This document shows, one piece after another, positions 61,937-64,000 of a stretch of DNA of 64,000 bases; position 1 is the first letter of the stretch; each line of letters opens with the position of its first letter. The position numbers and the translations under genes were made by a program. The notes under the pieces are model-generated. The model ran no database searches, was not told where the DNA came from, and saw only the letters and a program-made list of their open reading frames with translations. The DNA is from Streptomyces lincolnensis (lineage in GTDB: Bacteria; Actinomycetota; Actinomycetes; Streptomycetales; Streptomycetaceae), in the NCBI RefSeq assembly GCF_001685355.1, contig NZ_CP016438.1:4216001-4280000 (forward strand). Reading direction: 5' to 3'.

Positions 61937-64000
61937 GTGAGCTATCTGCGCCTTCCGCACCTGAGCGGCGACCTGCTGTGCTTCGTGGCCGAGGACGACC
62001 TCTGGCTGGCCCCCCTCGACGGACCGGGCCGCGCCTGGCGGCTCACCGTCGACCGCACCAAGGTCGGCCACCCCCGCTTCTCGCCCGACGGCCGCCACCT
62101 GGCCTACACGAGCTGGCGCAGTCTGGTCCCCGAGATCCATCTGGCGCCGGTGGACGGCGGCCCGGGCCGCCAGCTCACCCACTGGGGATCCCCCGACTCC
62201 CAGGTGACCGGCTGGACCCCGAACGGCGACATCCTCGCCGTCGCCTCCCACGGCGAGCCCTTCTCGTACTTCACCTGGGCCTACAAGGTGACCCCCGACG
62301 GCGACCCGGGCCGCAAGCTCCCCTGGGGCCCGGTCTCCGACATCCAGGTCGCCGACCTCGACGGCGAGCGGAAGACCCTGCTGCTGACCGGCACGCCACC
62401 GCACGAACCGGCCGCCTGGAAGCGCTACCGGGGCGGGGCGACGGGCCGCCTGTGGCTGCACGGCGAGCGACTGCTGGAAGGCCTCGACGGCCACCTCCAC
62501 TCCCCTCTCTTCGTCGGCGGCCGGATCGCCTTCCTCTCCGACCACGAGGGCGTCGGCAACCTCTACTCCTGCGCCCACGACGGCTCCGACCTGCGCCGCC
62601 ACACCGACCACGACGCCTTCTACGCCCGGCACGCGGCCAGTGACGGCACCCGGGTGGTGTACCAGTGCGGGGGCGATCTGTGGATCGTCGACGACCTCGA
62701 CGGCGAACCGCGCAGGCTCGACGTACGGCTGAGCGGACCGCGTACCGGACGCCGTAGCTACCAGGTGCCCGCCTCCCAGCACATCGACGGCCTCTCGGTC
62801 GACGAGACGGGCCGCGCGAGCGCCGTCGTCGTCCGCGGCAGCCTGTACTGGCTGACCCACCGCGACGGCCCCGCCCGCACCATCACCGACACCCCGGGCG
62901 TACGGGTCCGGCTCCCGGAGATGCTCGGCCAGGCCGGCCAGGTCGCCTACGTCACGGACGCGGAGGGCGAGGACGCGATCGAGATCGCCTACCTGCCCCG
63001 GGCGACGGGCGACCGTCCACCCCGGCGGCTGGCCTCGGGCGGGCTGGGCCGGGTCCTGGAACTGGTCTCCGACCCACGGGGCGAGCGGCTGGCCATCGCC
63101 TCGCACGACGGACGGCTCCTGCTGATCACGGTGTCCGGCGACGCGGCCGACGCCGTGGGGGCGGAGGACGCGGTGGACCCGGAGGAGGTGGCGGCCTCGA
63201 CGGAGGTGGCGGACTCGGCATCCTTGGAGGACTCGGGCAGCCAGGTCACCGAGCTCGTCCGCTCGGTCAACGGCCCCGTCCGCGACCTCGCCTTCTCCCC
63301 CGACGGGGCGTGGCTGACCTGGTCGCACCCGGGGATCGGCCGCTCCCTGCGCCAGATCAAGATGGCCCGCATCTCCCGGACGGGACAGGGGGGCGGGGAC
63401 GGGGAGCGCCTGATCGTCGACGTGACCGACGGCCGCTTCGAGGACGAGAACCCGGTGTTCACGAGGGACGGCCGCTATCTCGCCTTCCTCTCCTGGCGCG
63501 GCTTCGACCCGGTCTACGACGTCCACACCGGCGACCTGTCCTTCCCGCTCGGCTGCCGTCCCTACCTGGTGCCGTTGAACTCGGCCACCCCCTCCCCCTT
63601 CGCGCTGAACCCGGAGGGCAGGCCCGCCGCCGGGGGCCTGGACCCGGTGGAGGAGGACGAGGGCGCCGACGGCACGGTGACGGTCGAGGTGGAGGGTCTG
63701 GAGAGCCGGGTGACGCCGTTCCCGGTCGCCGCCTCCAAGTACTCGGCGCTGTACCCGGTCGCGGGCGGCGGGCTGGTCTGGCTGCGCTGGCCGATCTCGG
63801 GCGCGCTCGGCGAGACCTTCGCCAACCCCGACGACACGACCGGCCGGCCGACCCTGGAGTACTTCACCATCGGCAAGGCGAAGAAGTCCGAACTGGTCGA
63901 GCACCTGGACTGGTTCGCGGTCAGCGGCGACGGCACCCGGCTGGTCGTCGTGGACGAGGGCGACCTGCGCGCGGTCCCCTCCGGCGAGTCCGGGGACGGC
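61937..64000 (+). CDS. tricorn protease homologue, N-terminal part (runs off window)
   Basis: 688 codons are visible and the frame stays open to the window end. The N-terminus SYLRLPHLSGDLLCFVAEDDLWLAPLDG and repeated blades (RWSPDG-like HPRFSPDGRHLAYTSW, IAFLSDHEGVGNLYSCAHDGSDLRRHT, DLAFSPDGAWLTWSHP, ENPVFTRDGRYLAFLSW) make the two beta-propellers of tricorn. The catalytic PDZ and Ser-protease domains would lie beyond base 64000. An acidic insert (about residues 395-430) interrupts the second propeller. Tricorn trims peptides made by the proteasome. The GTG at 61937 directly follows AGGGAG, an unusually tight spacing, so the start is uncertain. Confidence 0.9.
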   Translation, partial: MSYLRLPHLSGDLLCFVAEDDLWLAPLDGPGRAWRLTVDRTKVGHPRFSPDGRHLAYTSWRSLVPEIHLAPVDGGPGRQLTHWGSPDSQVTGWTPNGDILAVASHGEPFSYFTWAYKVTPDGDPGRKLPWGPVSDIQVADLDGERKTLLLTGTPPHEPAAWKRYRGGATGRLWLHGERLLEGLDGHLHSPLFVGGRIAFLSDHEGVGNLYSCAHDGSDLRRHTDHDAFYARHAASDGTRVVYQCGGDLWIVDDLDGEPRRLDVRLSGPRTGRRSYQVPASQHIDGLSVDETGRASAVVVRGSLYWLTHRDGPARTITDTPGVRVRLPEMLGQAGQVAYVTDAEGEDAIEIAYLPRATGDRPPRRLASGGLGRVLELVSDPRGERLAIASHDGRLLLITVSGDAADAVGAEDAVDPEEVAASTEVADSASLEDSGSQVTELVRSVNGPVRDLAFSPDGAWLTWSHPGIGRSLRQIKMARISRTGQGGGDGERLIVDVTDGRFEDENPVFTRDGRYLAFLSWRGFDPVYDVHTGDLSFPLGCRPYLVPLNSATPSPFALNPEGRPAAGGLDPVEEDEGADGTVTVEVEGLESRVTPFPVAASKYSALYPVAGGGLVWLRWPISGALGETFANPDDTTGRPTLEYFTIGKAKKSELVEHLDWFAVSGDGTRLVVVDEGDLRAVPSGESGDG

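Noticed and set aside
61895..63904. 669-codon frame opposite the tricorn gene
   Set aside because: The plus strand carries clear propeller repeats; the antisense product is low-complexity.

Overview
The window is very G+C-rich, its third codon positions are almost all G or C, and GTG starts are frequent. It carries a sporulation gene (ssgE), a conservon, a resuscitation-promoting factor and a Pmt-type protein mannosyltransferase. This is a chromosomal core segment of a Streptomyces. As far as I remember, the gene order from the sensor kinase through glmU, tam/tamR, gal, ispE, rpfB, pmt and ssgE to cbiM matches the SCO3120-SCO3160 region of S. coelicolor. No phage, insertion sequence or CRISPR array is visible.

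Layout. 1-4.2 kb: an accessory-looking polymorphic-toxin/immunity cluster. It holds an Imm35-like protein with a collagen-like tail (cut by the window edge), a WHH nuclease fused to a SUKH immunity domain, a YwqJ-type deaminase and a SUKH-3 immunity protein. 4.4-6.8 kb: an orphan NarL-type sensor kinase, an HTH protein and tRNA-Gln. 6.9-10.9 kb: the housekeeping row glmU-prs-rplY-pth. 11-12.4 kb: a membrane protein and a LAETG sortase substrate. 12.4-19.9 kb: ppc, a desaturase-TetR operon, an orphan antitoxin, a glyoxalase, and the divergent tam/tamR pair, then a LuxR-type regulator. 20-24.6 kb: a conservon (cvnABCD) with a CYP157-like P450 that lacks the ExxR motif.

24.9-30.3 kb: the gal operon (galT-galE-galK) facing a sodium/solute symporter across a shared promoter region with repeated boxes. 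30.7-35.5 kb: an atypical response regulator and two tandem propeller membrane proteins. 35.6-45.1 kb: ABC-F, ispE, ksgA, rpfB, tatD, a zinc-ribbon protein, rsmI and pmt. 45.1-49.4 kb: a lipoprotein, two tandem penicillin-binding proteins and ssgE, with a perfect MacR-type palindrome in front of the first PBP. 49.6-52.2 kb: a CbiM-CbiQ-CbiO metal ECF transporter behind a Nur-like palindrome. 52.3-64 kb: smaller metabolic and regulatory genes, a TetR-MMPL exporter unit and the 5' part of a tricorn protease gene.

How the parts fit. Several regulator/target pairs can be read directly from the DNA: TetR with desaturase, TamR with Tam, TetR with MMPL, Nur-like box with CbiMQO, and MacR-type box with PBP/lipoprotein. 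Cell-wall and surface functions dominate the middle (GlmU, RpfB, Pmt, PBPs, SsgE, LAETG protein). Many genes start 6-7 nt after a TANNNT hexamer and probably have leaderless transcripts.
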